Below are positions 17,843 to 25,700 of a DNA stretch of 64,000 nucleotides, piece after piece; within the stretch, counting starts at the first letter, position 1; the number at the start of each line of letters is the position of its first letter. Made by a program: the position numbers and the translations under genes. Under the pieces are notes generated by a model that saw nothing but the letters and a program-made list of their open reading frames with translations, was not told where the DNA came from and made no database searches. Origin of the DNA: Bradyrhizobium sp. B097 (lineage in GTDB: Bacteria > Pseudomonadota > Alphaproteobacteria > Rhizobiales > Xanthobacteraceae); NCBI RefSeq assembly GCF_038957035.1, contig NZ_CP152412.1, forward strand, positions 7,312,501 through 7,376,500, read 5' to 3'.

Positions 17843-18972
17843 TACGCAGCTTCCTTGCCGTTCTTGTTTGCGACGCGAAGAAAGAGTTCGACGAGAGCTT
17901 CCTCGGCGTGGCGCCGCTGGTCTGGCGATTGCGCGAGATCATCGCACGTGCCCTTCAGGCGATCGGCGGCTCGCGCAAGAACGCCGTCGAAGTCGATCGC
18001 TTCAAGGTCGGCCTGGGTCGGGCGCACGGCGAGTTCGGTTTGGTCGACGTCAAGGTGGAAGGCCGCCGCCTCGAGATCAACAAGACGGCGCTGCAGGTCC
18101 GCGGCTGCAGCAATGGACAACGCCCCTTCGAGCTTGAGGCGGACGATTGTGCGCGCGAGATCGGGTTCGGCGCGCAGGCGCTGGTCGAGACCGGCGCCCC
18201 CCTCAGCATCGGCCACCCGCTCGCTGCGGGTGATCCAGCGGTAGGTGCCGGTCGCGAGCGGCGTCACCGCAGGAGGGGCGCCGGCGCCAGCAATATCGAC
18301 CAGCAGCGCCGTGCCGGTCTCCTGTCGCCCGGCGCGGTCAGGCTCAGGCGTCCCGGAGTACCAAACGGAGGGGCCGACCTGCATGGTGCGGTGCCAATCG
18401 CCAAGCGCGAGATAGTCGAGGCCCGCTCGGCTCGGGCGGGCTGGATCGATCGGATTAGAGGCTTCGCCTTCCTGCCCAAAATTGACGATCGACCCGTGCG
18501 CGAGTCCGATCCGCACCGCACCTGCCGGCGTCGGCGCGGAATCCATCCACATCGTAACATCGTCATATTCGGTCTTACGGCAAAGAGGTGCCGGCATGAG
18601 GAACGCTCCGTCACCAAGAGGCGCCACAAAGGGCGAGAGATGGAGATGGACATGACCGGGCAATCCCAGCTTCGCGATGCGATCCCAAATGCCTTCTGGC
18701 CGGTGCGGATCGTGATTGCCCGGCAGCAGGTGCCACTGAATGTCCGGGAACAGCTTCATCCGCTCGATGGGGGCCCGCAGCGTGATCGGATTTGGCGCCT
18801 CACTATCGTAGACGTCCCCTGCCACGAGCACGTGGGCCACGCCGTGGGTGTGCGCGAGCTGCCCGAGCCGTTCGACCGCACCAAGACGTGCTTGCCGCAA
18901 AGCCTCCTCCTTGGCACCGAACTGCTTAAAGACTTTACCGATTTGCCAATCGGCTGAATGAATAAAACGCAT
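17842..18972 (-). CDS. YhaO/SbcD-like metallophosphoesterase nuclease
   Basis: 376 residues starting at ATG 18972, with GGGAGTGGGA just upstream. The longer start at 18984 would bury that ribosome site. Calcineurin-like motifs are visible in order: HSADWQIG (metal site I), VAGDVYD (II), LLPGNHDPH (III), GLAHGSI, and ALGDWHR (final His). This is the Mre11-type arrangement of manganese ligands. The C-terminal ~130 residues would hold the capping/dimerisation region. It overlaps the ATPase gene by one base. Expected activity is DNA exo/endonuclease working with the SMC-like partner. Confidence 0.84.
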   Translation of the reverse strand: MRFIHSADWQIGKVFKQFGAKEEALRQARLGAVERLGQLAHTHGVAHVLVAGDVYDSEAPNPITLRAPIERMKLFPDIQWHLLPGNHDPHRPEGIWDRIAKLGLPGHVHLHLSPFVAPLGDGAFLMPAPLCRKTEYDDVTMWMDSAPTPAGAVRIGLAHGSIVNFGQEGEASNPIDPARPSRAGLDYLALGDWHRTMQVGPSVWYSGTPEPDRAGRQETGTALLVDIAGAGAPPAVTPLATGTYRWITRSERVADAEGGAGLDQRLRAEPDLARTIVRLKLEGALSIAAAADLQRRLVDLEAAAFHLDVDQTELAVRPTQADLEAIDFDGVLARAADRLKGTCDDLAQSPDQRRHAEEALVELFLRVANKNGKEAA

Positions 18973-19507
18973 TCCCACTCCCAATCATGATGGTTGTAAT
19001 CTCAGTATCCAATCCACAGAGGGTGAGCGCTCCGAAAGGGCACCGGAACGGCGGACGCAGGGCCGGACCGACAATCCTCATTTCGAACTCCCGAAGGCCG
19101 CAATGGACGACCATTTGCGAGCGGTCGTCTGCAGCAACGCCTGTAAGCCGCTATTGAATAGCTAAACCCGGCCGACTCCCGGCTGCTACGCAGGGAAGGC
19201 ACAGCCTTAAGCCAGCGCATCAGCAGCACCCCTGATTGACGAGCGGCCGCAACAGCAGGTTTTGCCCCTTGAAAAACGCCCGTAGCTTCGGACCGATGTC
19301 GGCGAGGATGAAATGCGTTGGTTTCATCGAGATCTGCCTTTGTGATGCAATATGGAGGCATCATGATAGCCGCCATCGCCTACCTTCAGATCGAATGCGG
19401 CAATGGTGCCGGTTAAAGATGAACCCCATCACCGCGTACGACCCTTATCTCGTCCTTGAAGCGCGTGTTGCGTGCACGGAGCCGGGTCGACGATTTCTTC
19501 CTTCGCC
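18973..19507. other. Intergenic, nothing recognised
   Basis: It holds the probable promoter of the minus-strand nuclease operon and the end of bioD. Short frames on both strands (19002-19376, 19236-19688) are shadows without motif. Confidence 0.4.
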
Positions 19508-20143
19508 TCATGGCTTGAAATCATCGCGGCGGAAGGAGGCCTTGAAAGCGGCCTGCAGCGTGTCTGCCGACAAAGGAGCAATCCAGGGCAGTCGCCCCAA
19601 CCACCGCACCCGGCCGATTTCGCAAATCGCTCTCACAGCATCCGAATTCCTTTCGCCAACGAAGGCGATTCCGAGAATGTCGATCTGACGTCTTCGGAGC
19701 GCGTCTATGGAAAGCAGTGAATTATTGACCGTCCCCGGAGCAGAGCTCGCGCACAGCACGACGGGAAGCCGCCATCTCTCGAAGACGTCGATGTAAAGCG
19801 TGCCGCAATTCAGCGGCTCCATCAGTCCGCCGGCTCCCTCGATCACGAGCGGCTGTCCTGCGGTGTCCGGCACGTCGAGCGAATCCGTGCTGATGCGAAC
19901 CTCGTCAATCTCCGCGGAACAGTGGGGCGAAACCGCCGTTTGCAGTCGGTAGCGCTCGGGCACGATGCGATCGGATGGCAGACTGCCAAGCCGAACGACG
20001 CGCTCGGTGTCGGTCTCTCCTTCGAGGCCAACCTGGATCGGTTTCCAGAAATTCGCGCCGAGGAGATTGACGAGCCCGGCGCAGAAAACCGTCGTTCCGA
20101 TGCCGGCGCCTGTACCGGCAACCACAATCCGCTGCTGGCTCAT
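19508..20143 (-). CDS. bioD: Dethiobiotin synthetase homologue with altered P-loop
   Basis: 211 residues, full family length. It has the BioD landmarks NFWKPIQVGLEGETD, SPHCSAEID, PLVIEGAGGLMEPL and LGIAFVGERN. BioD normally closes the ureido ring of dethiobiotin using ATP and CO2. However, the P-loop, canonically GTDTGIGKT, reads GTGAGIGTT: the Asp/Thr pair and the catalytic Walker Lys are changed, and the usual 'ART.LGTIN' segment is ASSAPGTVN. The frame is intact, yet these substitutions would be expected to abolish catalysis. It is probably a decaying symbiosis-island copy. No other bio gene lies in the window. Confidence 0.85.
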   Translation of the reverse strand: MSQQRIVVAGTGAGIGTTVFCAGLVNLLGANFWKPIQVGLEGETDTERVVRLGSLPSDRIVPERYRLQTAVSPHCSAEIDEVRISTDSLDVPDTAGQPLVIEGAGGLMEPLNCGTLYIDVFERWRLPVVLCASSAPGTVNNSLLSIDALRRRQIDILGIAFVGERNSDAVRAICEIGRVRWLGRLPWIAPLSADTLQAAFKASFRRDDFKP

Positions 20144-20683
20144 CGAGCTTGACCTCTTGTCTCCTCGACCAGAGTATCGTGCATTGCACGCACGTCATCC
20201 TCCGCGACATTCAGCGTCAGTGAACTTCACAAATGGCGCGCCAGTCGAGGGGACCGCCTTACACTTGGGAAGATCGGCAGCCTGCGATCGGCGCACGGCG
20301 ATCGAGCAACAGCAGCTCAGCGCCCTTACAACCAATTTTCCACTCGCCTAACGCCAAACAGCGGCAATTTATGCAGGATACTCATCACGTTCGCAGCCGC
20401 ATCGCCCCTGGCCAAAAGAGCCCACCCCGCATACCAACTGACAGGTTGAACCATAGAAGTTTGTTGCGCATACCATCGCGCCCCTCTGAGTTGCGTCTCA
20501 TGGGTTTTGACAGGTTAAGATTGTTATCGGCGCACAAATATTGTCCGGATAGGACGAAGACATTCATGCCAGGCCGAATGTATCCCAATAGATACAGAAC
20601 GGTACGCTTCGAACAGCAGCTGCACGTTTCGTGACTGAGGTCGCTTGGTTTGCTGTCATTGAAATAACCCGGCGCTTTGCCTT
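20144..20683. other. Intergenic, nothing firmly recognised
   Basis: No ORF with recognisable motif. One AT-richer patch near 20510-20550 contains TTGACA, but no matching -10 at proper distance. The region separates the minus-strand bioD and panD genes. Confidence 0.4.
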
Positions 20684-21037
20684 TCAGGCAGATGAGATCC
20701 GATTTTTCCGATCAACCAGCACAACGCGCGGCTTGAACGCACTGGCTTCCGCCACGTCAAAGGAGGCGTATGCAACGATGATTACTTTGTCCCCGGTCAT
20801 TGCTAGTCGCGCGGCAGCACCATTTAGACCTATGATGCCCGACCCTTCCGGGGCCTCAATTACGTAGGTGGCGAACCGTGCTCCCGTTTCGATGTTGTAG
20901 ATTTCGACGCGTTCGTTGATCAGGAATCCCGCCGCATCCAGCAGCGTACGATCTATCGATATCGAGCCTTCATAGTGCAAATCGGCCTGGGTCACCGAGG
21001 CGCGATGGATTTTTCCCTTCATCAGTGTAACCTGCAT
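20684..21037 (-). CDS. panD: Aspartate 1-decarboxylase precursor
   Basis: 117 residues from ATG 21037 ([17 protein letters not shown]). An upstream GTG at 21196 would add a 53-residue non-family leader and is rejected. The self-cleavage site is visible as Tyr22-Glu-Gly24-Ser25; cleavage before Ser25 makes the pyruvoyl cofactor. Active-site Lys9 and the conserved [13 protein letters not shown] and [13 protein letters not shown] segments are present. The enzyme makes beta-alanine for pantothenate/CoA. Everything needed looks intact, unlike the neighbouring bioD. Confidence 0.93.
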   Translation of the reverse strand: MQVTLMKGKIHRASVTQADLHYEGSISIDRTLLDAAGFLINERVEIYNIETGARFATYVIEAPEGSGIIGLNGAAARLAMTGDKVIIVAYASFDVAEASAFKPRVVLVDRKNRISSA

Positions 21038-21635
21038 GGATCGCCTATCCAGAAGTCTTTGCACAGTGCACTTGCTGCTCCGTTTAGCTCGATCAAGGTT
21101 GCGGACCTGATCGTATTCCTGCCCAACAACGAGTGGTGGTCGGCTTAGGGGATTTTGCGGGTCAAAAGCAAGTCGCCGACGAAGATAGCGCGGCACTTTC
21201 GTCGATCATGTACTGCCGAGCGGCGGGAGTGCCCGCCACGCTTTTCGGCACCTTGATCCGGGCTGTCGCGGCCAGCCGTGCGCAGCCGTGCCTTTCAGAA
21301 CGTCCATTCGGCGCCCTGTACGATGACGCGGCCGCTTGCGAACAAAGATCGACGACAGCTTGCGCATTATACAGTGGTATTCGCGATAGCGAATACCAGC
21401 GGCTGACGACCGCTTCCGATCACCATTCCTCTTCGTGCGCCACATTCAGACCATCGGGCGCCGGACAACTCCGACATCCAGTTCAAGTAGAAATTCTGCA
21501 AGCTTCTGGTGCAAGGCCGGGGCTTCGGACGAAGCGTCGAACACCCTCCTGCTGCCAACGCCTTTCCAGCATTGCGTTGGGCTTGATCCCGATATAAGAA
21601 CGCAACCAAGTTACGGCGTCACGTTTGCGGCCACC
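21038..21635. other. Intergenic with a perfect palindrome
   Basis: No gene is supported here. The plus frame entering from 21435 is only an upstream extension of the Dabb gene. The notable element is the 24-base palindrome at 21375-21398. Confidence 0.45.
21375..21398. promoter_or_regulatory. Perfect 10-bp inverted repeat, operator-like
   Basis: TGGTATTCGC (21375-21384), GATA spacer, GCGAATACCA (21389-21398). Perfect arms with a four-base spacer are typical of a dimeric repressor site. It lies 238 bases before the Dabb-pabB-pabA genes and 338 bases from panD, so the controlled gene is uncertain. Confidence 0.45.
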
Positions 21636-21995
21636 ATGATCCGTCACATCGTCTTCTTCACAGCCAAGGATAAGGCCGGTATCGACCAAATCATCGAAGG
21701 TCTATCGGTTCTCACCTCAATCCCATATGCACGCCGGCTCGAGATTGCGCGCAACCGCAAGAGCGATCAGCTCGGCAATGAGATCGACGTCGTGGTGTAC
21801 GGAGAGTTCGACAGCGAGACGGAACTCGCTGCGTACAAAACGCACGATTTGTATCGAGAAGCGATCCGGTGCGTCCGGCCACTTCGCGAGCTGCGGTTTG
21901 CCGCTGACTACGAGCTATCAACAGATGTAGATTTCGCTGGGACGGCAGGGTTAAACCAAGTGGCTCGACGCAGCCGACCAGATGGCCGCGGCTAG
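21636..21995 (+). CDS. Dabb (stress-responsive alpha/beta barrel) domain protein
   Basis: 119 residues from ATG 21636 (MIRHIVFFTAKDKAG). It carries the Dabb pattern: an N-terminal strand IRHIVFF, LEIARN, EIDVVVYGEFDSETELAAYKTHDLY, then RPLRELRFAADYE. Such small ferredoxin-like dimers often bind or cyclise small aromatic metabolites, or are of unknown role. It precedes pabB by about 115 bases on the same strand, so co-transcription is likely. The last ~25 residues run past the normal domain end. Confidence 0.8.
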   Translation: MIRHIVFFTAKDKAGIDQIIEGLSVLTSIPYARRLEIARNRKSDQLGNEIDVVVYGEFDSETELAAYKTHDLYREAIRCVRPLRELRFAADYELSTDVDFAGTAGLNQVARRSRPDGRG

Positions 21996-22111
21996 CTTGA
22001 TGATCAGCCTCGAGGCTTTGTACGTGTCGGACGGAAATAACCCTTGCTCGCGACAGGACCACGATCGGAACCGGCTTCGCAGCCTGCTGGTCGTCGGCAA
22101 CCGATAGCCCC

Positions 22112-23506
22112 ATGCACGTCCGCGAGTTGCAGTGGATTGAGCCTGTCAAGGCGCTGCGATGCCTTGCGCAGCGGCCGCAGCTTACCTTTCTCGATAGCGC
22201 GGCAGGGCATGAGCTGCTTGGGCGTTACTCATATCTGACCTGCGAACCGTTCGGCACCTATTTGATCGCCGATGGACAGGCAAGTTGGAATGCAGAGGCG
22301 CTTGCGGGCGATCCATGGGCGGTTCTTTGCGACCTCCTCGCCAGATACCGAGAAGCGCATCGTTCCGATCTCCCGCCGTTCCAGGGCGGCGCTGCCGGCT
22401 TCCTCGCTTACGATCTGAACCGAACACTGGAGCGGCTGCCGGCCCCGTCAATTCCTGGTCTCCGATTGCCTCAATCGATTCTACATTTCTATGACGTGGT
22501 AGTCAGCTTCGATCACCGGGACCACAGGTGCTGGATCGTCTCGACCGGATGGCCGGAGCAGGACCCCGCTCGACGAACCGAGCGTGCGCGTCGTCGCGCC
22601 GACGAGTTTGCAGCATTGCTTGCCAGGCCAAAGTTGCCGCGGATCATAATCCCGAGCACGGCAGGCACATGGCATTCCAACTTTAGCCGTGAGGGCTTCA
22701 TGGCGACGGTCCAGCGCGTCGTGGAGTTGATTCTGGCTGGGGAGATATTCCAGGCGAACATCGCGCAATGCTTCAGTGCCAGGGTATCGCCGCTGTTCGA
22801 TCCGCTCACCTTCTATTGCCAGCTCCGGTCATTGAACCCGGCGCCCTTTGCAGCCCTCTTGCGCTACGACAAGCTGACGATCGCATCGAGCTCTCCGGAG
22901 CGATTTCTGAAACTTGACGGACGACAGGTCGAAACGCGTCCCATCAAGGGCACAATCGCGCGTTCTGCTGATTCCGAGGAAGATCGGCGCCGCGCCAAAA
23001 TCCTTCTTGCGTCCGAAAAGGATCGTGCCGAGAACATTATGATCGTCGACCTGCTGCGCAACGACCTGTCACGCGTGTGTACAGACAATTCGGTCGAGGT
23101 TACGGCACTATGCAACCTCGAATCCTATGCCTCGGTACACCACCTCGTCTCGATCGTCAGAGGCGCACTTGCTGCAGATCAAGACGCAGTCAGTCTGCTT
23201 CGCGCCTGCTTTCCGGGCGGCTCCGTGACCGGGGTTCCAAAGGTGCGATCCATGGAAATCATTGCGGACGTCGAGAAAGTGGCGCGAGAGGTCTATTGCG
23301 GAGCGATCGGCTTCATCGGATTCAATGGACACATGGACACGAACATTGCGATCCGCACAGTGACGATCGACGACGACCTTGCTCGGTTTCATGCAGGCGG
23401 TGGAATAACGGCGATGTCGAACCCCGAGGCCGAATATGAGGAGACGCTTACCAAGGCACAGCGGCTCTTTGACGCGTTTGGTTCCGAGGTATCTGGTGCA
23501 TTTTGA
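22112..23506 (+). CDS. pabB: Aminodeoxychorismate synthase component I
   Basis: 464 residues, chorismate-binding family. The diagnostic motif is RPIKGTIAR near residue 275. The Lys in PIKGT forms the covalent intermediate in PabB, whereas anthranilate synthase TrpE has PIAGT, so this makes 4-amino-4-deoxychorismate for folate. Further family blocks: GEIFQANIAQ, SSSPERFLKLDG, ENIMIVDLLRNDLSRV, ACFPGGSVTGVPKVRSMEII, GIGFI-like GAIGFIGFNG, HAGGGITAMSNPEAEYEET. The stop overlaps the pabA start (TTGA). Confidence 0.92.
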   Translation: MHVRELQWIEPVKALRCLAQRPQLTFLDSAAGHELLGRYSYLTCEPFGTYLIADGQASWNAEALAGDPWAVLCDLLARYREAHRSDLPPFQGGAAGFLAYDLNRTLERLPAPSIPGLRLPQSILHFYDVVVSFDHRDHRCWIVSTGWPEQDPARRTERARRRADEFAALLARPKLPRIIIPSTAGTWHSNFSREGFMATVQRVVELILAGEIFQANIAQCFSARVSPLFDPLTFYCQLRSLNPAPFAALLRYDKLTIASSSPERFLKLDGRQVETRPIKGTIARSADSEEDRRRAKILLASEKDRAENIMIVDLLRNDLSRVCTDNSVEVTALCNLESYASVHHLVSIVRGALAADQDAVSLLRACFPGGSVTGVPKVRSMEIIADVEKVAREVYCGAIGFIGFNGHMDTNIAIRTVTIDDDLARFHAGGGITAMSNPEAEYEETLTKAQRLFDAFGSEVSGAF

Positions 23507-24114
23507 TCTTCATCATCGACAATTACGACTCCTTCGTGTTCAACATAGCTCGCTATTTCCGCAAGCTTGGTGCGGAGACGGCAGTGCTGCGGAATGACGC
23601 GGTCAGCTTCACCGACCTCGTTGCGCTCAAGCCGCGTGCAATCATCATTTCTCCCGGTCCCTGCACGCCAATGGAGGCCGGTATATCCACTGCCGTCGTC
23701 AGCAAGCTTTCGGGTCGTGTCCCAATTCTTGGCATCTGTCTCGGGCATCAGTGCATTGGCAGCGTTTTCGGCGGACGCGTGGCGCGTGCACGTCGTCCCA
23801 TGCACGGCCGGTCCTCGCACATAACGCATGACGGTCGAGGGTTGTTCAAGGAACTCCCGTCTCCACTTTCTGTTGGACGCTACCATTCTCTCGCGGTCGA
23901 ACTCGATCAATCAGACCCGACGCATCTCATGGTGACTGCCCGTTCTGATGAAGGCGAGATCATGGCTTTGGCACATCGGTCTCACCCGACCTATGGTGTA
24001 CAATTCCACCCGGAGTCAGTACTTACTCAGCAGGGTCACATGTTGTTTATGAATTTCTTGCAATTGGCAGAGAGTTTCCCAGCGTGGGGATCGGAGAGTT
24101 CGTCGCGCACGTAG
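23503..24114 (+). CDS. pabA: Aminodeoxychorismate synthase component II (glutamine amidotransferase)
   Basis: 203 residues from TTG 23503, overlapping the pabB stop. A class I glutamine amidotransferase: IIDNYDSFVFN at the start, ISPGPCTP oxyanion region, the nucleophile elbow GICLGHQ (Cys near 79), and the catalytic His/Glu in YGVQFHPES near 170. It supplies ammonia to PabB. A dedicated lyase gene (pabC) is not adjacent. Coupled start and stop imply equimolar synthesis. Confidence 0.92.
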   Translation: MIFIIDNYDSFVFNIARYFRKLGAETAVLRNDAVSFTDLVALKPRAIIISPGPCTPMEAGISTAVVSKLSGRVPILGICLGHQCIGSVFGGRVARARRPMHGRSSHITHDGRGLFKELPSPLSVGRYHSLAVELDQSDPTHLMVTARSDEGEIMALAHRSHPTYGVQFHPESVLTQQGHMLFMNFLQLAESFPAWGSESSSRT

Positions 24115-24325
24115 CAGCCTAATCCGCACGAGCGTATCGCAAGCTGTCCACTTGATGAATCTGGCTCGGCACAACATCGCGCAAAACAGCTCTGACCTGT
24201 TGAAGATGTAACGAGAAAGCGCTCAATTGGTACGCTGCGTACGCAACTTTTTCTTTTCGTGCCGTCTCAATTGAATTATCTGAGCCATCAATGCGTCGCT
24301 CACCGCCTCATCTCCATTCGACGAA

Positions 24326-24480
24326 TTGGCGGATCATCCTCCGGCCTTGTCGCAAACTTCTTATTCGAGATCCGCCAAGCGATTGGCGGTGCCTTGCGGT
24401 AGCCTCGCTACCGCTGCCCTAGCGGGCGTTTCCTCCCTTGACTTGGCCGCCGGTCCTATTGGATCGGCGGTTTTCTTGTT
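24326..24480 (+). ncRNA. Candidate structured small RNA with alternative stems
   Basis: TTGGCGGATC (24326-24335) is perfectly complementary to GATCCGCCAA (24369-24378). The same strand also pairs locally with TTGGCGG (24383-24389), so two folds exclude each other. A perfect hairpin GCGGTAGC-CTC-GCTACCGC follows (24396-24414), then TTTCCTCCC (24429-24437, anti-Shine-Dalgarno-like), then a terminator. Three stems, single-stranded CCTCC motifs (also 24338-24342) and a terminal U-run resemble alphaproteobacterial trans-acting sRNAs such as the alpha-r14 type (inference). The 5' end is unknown; it may start upstream of 24326. Confidence 0.5.
24447..24480 (+). terminator. Rho-independent terminator
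   Basis: CCGCCGGTCC (24447-24456), loop TATT, GGATCGGCGG (24461-24470; one G:U pair), followed by TTTTCTTGTT. A classical intrinsic terminator ending the candidate sRNA or the pab operon transcript. Confidence 0.8.
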
Positions 24481-24580
24481 ACGTTAAGGTTCTCATGATT
24501 GGGGAATCATAGATCAATCTGCGCCGAACCGACGCAGCGCCGAACAGAAACCACGTCTGTGATCGGGTTGACAAGAATTT

Positions 24581-24766
24581 ATGCAGCACAGAGGCGTACA
24601 ATTCAGCATTCATGAAGCGCTGCCAGGCGAGTGGCGCTACATTTTCAAGATTGGTAGTAAGACGATCAGCGGCAGGACCCGAACCAGATTGCAGCTTCTG
24701 GCGGTCCGTCGGGTCAAGGATCGCATTAATCGCGAGCTGAGTCGCAGCGCGGAAGGTGAGAATTGA
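24581..24766 (+). CDS. Small conserved-type protein, unknown
   Basis: 61 residues, MQHRGVQFSIHEALPGEWRY..., basic C-terminal helix (LLAVRRVKDRINREL). It looks like a short beta-strand unit (VQFSIHE / WRYIFKIGSKTISG) plus helix, a pattern I associate with small bradyrhizobial ORFs of unknown role. No strong ribosome site is seen. The start lies 100 bases after a terminator. Confidence 0.45.
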   Translation: MQHRGVQFSIHEALPGEWRYIFKIGSKTISGRTRTRLQLLAVRRVKDRINRELSRSAEGEN

Positions 24767-24950
24767 TATTGGAGTGCGCGCCTCTCCCAGGCGCCCAGTT
24801 CGACGAGACGATCGCGAGCTGCTTAATGTGCGAGGCAAGAAACGCGACGAACGTGCTTTGTCCTCGGAGCCGGACGTATTTTGGCGAACGAAAGTGGCAA
24901 CCGCTCCAGCTCGAACATACGTATGATCGAATCGTTAGGAGCCCAGCGCA

Positions 24951-25256
24951 GTGCCAAACTTCATAACCACGTACGACCTGGTAGAAACACGCCCAGACCC
25001 GCATGAAACCTTTCTGGAGAAGGCGATGGCACGGGGTTGGAGCGTTTGGAAAAAGGGAAGCGACGGCCGCTTGTATCGCCTGCCGAACACGACGTTGACC
25101 GGATCGTTCGCCAATCAAGATCTAGCTGTTGCCGCGCTTAAGGCGACACGCGCGGACACGCAAAGGGAGCTTGGGGTCAAGGTGTCCATGGAAAAGTGGA
25201 TCGTCGCTCAATACAGCGGATCGGTTTTCGCCTCCGATGAGAAGGAAAGACCGTAG
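24951..25256 (+). CDS. Hypothetical protein, unknown function
   Basis: 101 residues from GTG 24951 with AGGAG 7 bases upstream. Starts MPNFITTYDLVETRPDPHETFLEKA and contains a WSVWKKGSDGRLYRLPNTTL stretch. Soluble, alpha/beta composition, no Cys. The frame is clean and the ribosome site strong, so it is likely a real gene. The overall pattern (ATYDL, a 'GW..W' segment, then 'LPNTTL.G.F') suggests a small standalone protein of the CRISPR-Cas2-like or DUF type, but I do not claim a family. Confidence 0.62.
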   Translation: MPNFITTYDLVETRPDPHETFLEKAMARGWSVWKKGSDGRLYRLPNTTLTGSFANQDLAVAALKATRADTQRELGVKVSMEKWIVAQYSGSVFASDEKERP

Positions 25257-25302
25257 ACGGGCTAGCTAGCTGATGCTCGATTGCTTTTGTCGGCTCCCTC
25301 TC

Positions 25303-25470
25303 CTATTTCAGTGCGCCCACGGCAACATTTTGTGCGCGTGGTATTGCGCGATCGCGCTCGGCTTCACGCTCGCTGACCAATATCTGTAGATCGTAGGGCA
25401 GTGCGTAGAAGCGGTGCCGCACATGCCTGGGCCACGACCGCGGCGGATCGACCTTGGCAATGTCGTCAAG
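25303..25470 (-). pseudogene. 3' relic of an unidentified gene
   Basis: The minus strand reads DDIAKVDPPRSWPRHVRHRFYALPYDLQILVSE... to TAG at 25303-25305. Composition is protein-like, but there is no start or upstream continuation; plus-strand Fic sequences follow. Probably the tail of a truncated gene. Confidence 0.35.
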
Positions 25471-25630
25471 CGCCGATGACACCGATCGATCCGCCGTCGC
25501 CTTCTGCCAGCCGGCGCAAGCATAGGCCTCGAGGCATGGTCACTATTGGCCAAATCCTGCGGATGGGCGAGGCCGCCCACGCACCTGTCCTCAAGATTCG
25601 TGGTCGCTCTGATGCGGAGATTAGCCACGT

Positions 25631-25695
25631 TATTCTCCGCGCGATTTGCGGAGAATATCCTGACGGATTCGGGGAAAAAGCGCCATATTCTCCGC
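25631..25695. promoter_or_regulatory. Operator array before fic: three TATTCTCCGC half-sites
   Basis: TATTCTCCGC (25631-25640) and GCGGAGAATA (25648-25657) form a perfect 10-bp palindrome with a 7-base spacer. An identical third half-site lies at 25686-25695, 5 bases before ATG 25701. The layout suggests autorepression, since Fic proteins of this type end in a winged-helix domain (inference). Confidence 0.6.
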
Positions 25696-25700
25696 AAAGG

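Noticed and set aside
22112..23506. Reading as trpE (anthranilate synthase)
   Set aside because: The PIKGT motif is specific to aminodeoxychorismate synthase; TrpE has PIAGT.
24763..24966. 67-codon ORF from TTG with two CxxC-like cysteines
   Set aside because: Weak start, composition not protein-like at the end, overlaps the better-supported gene at 24951.
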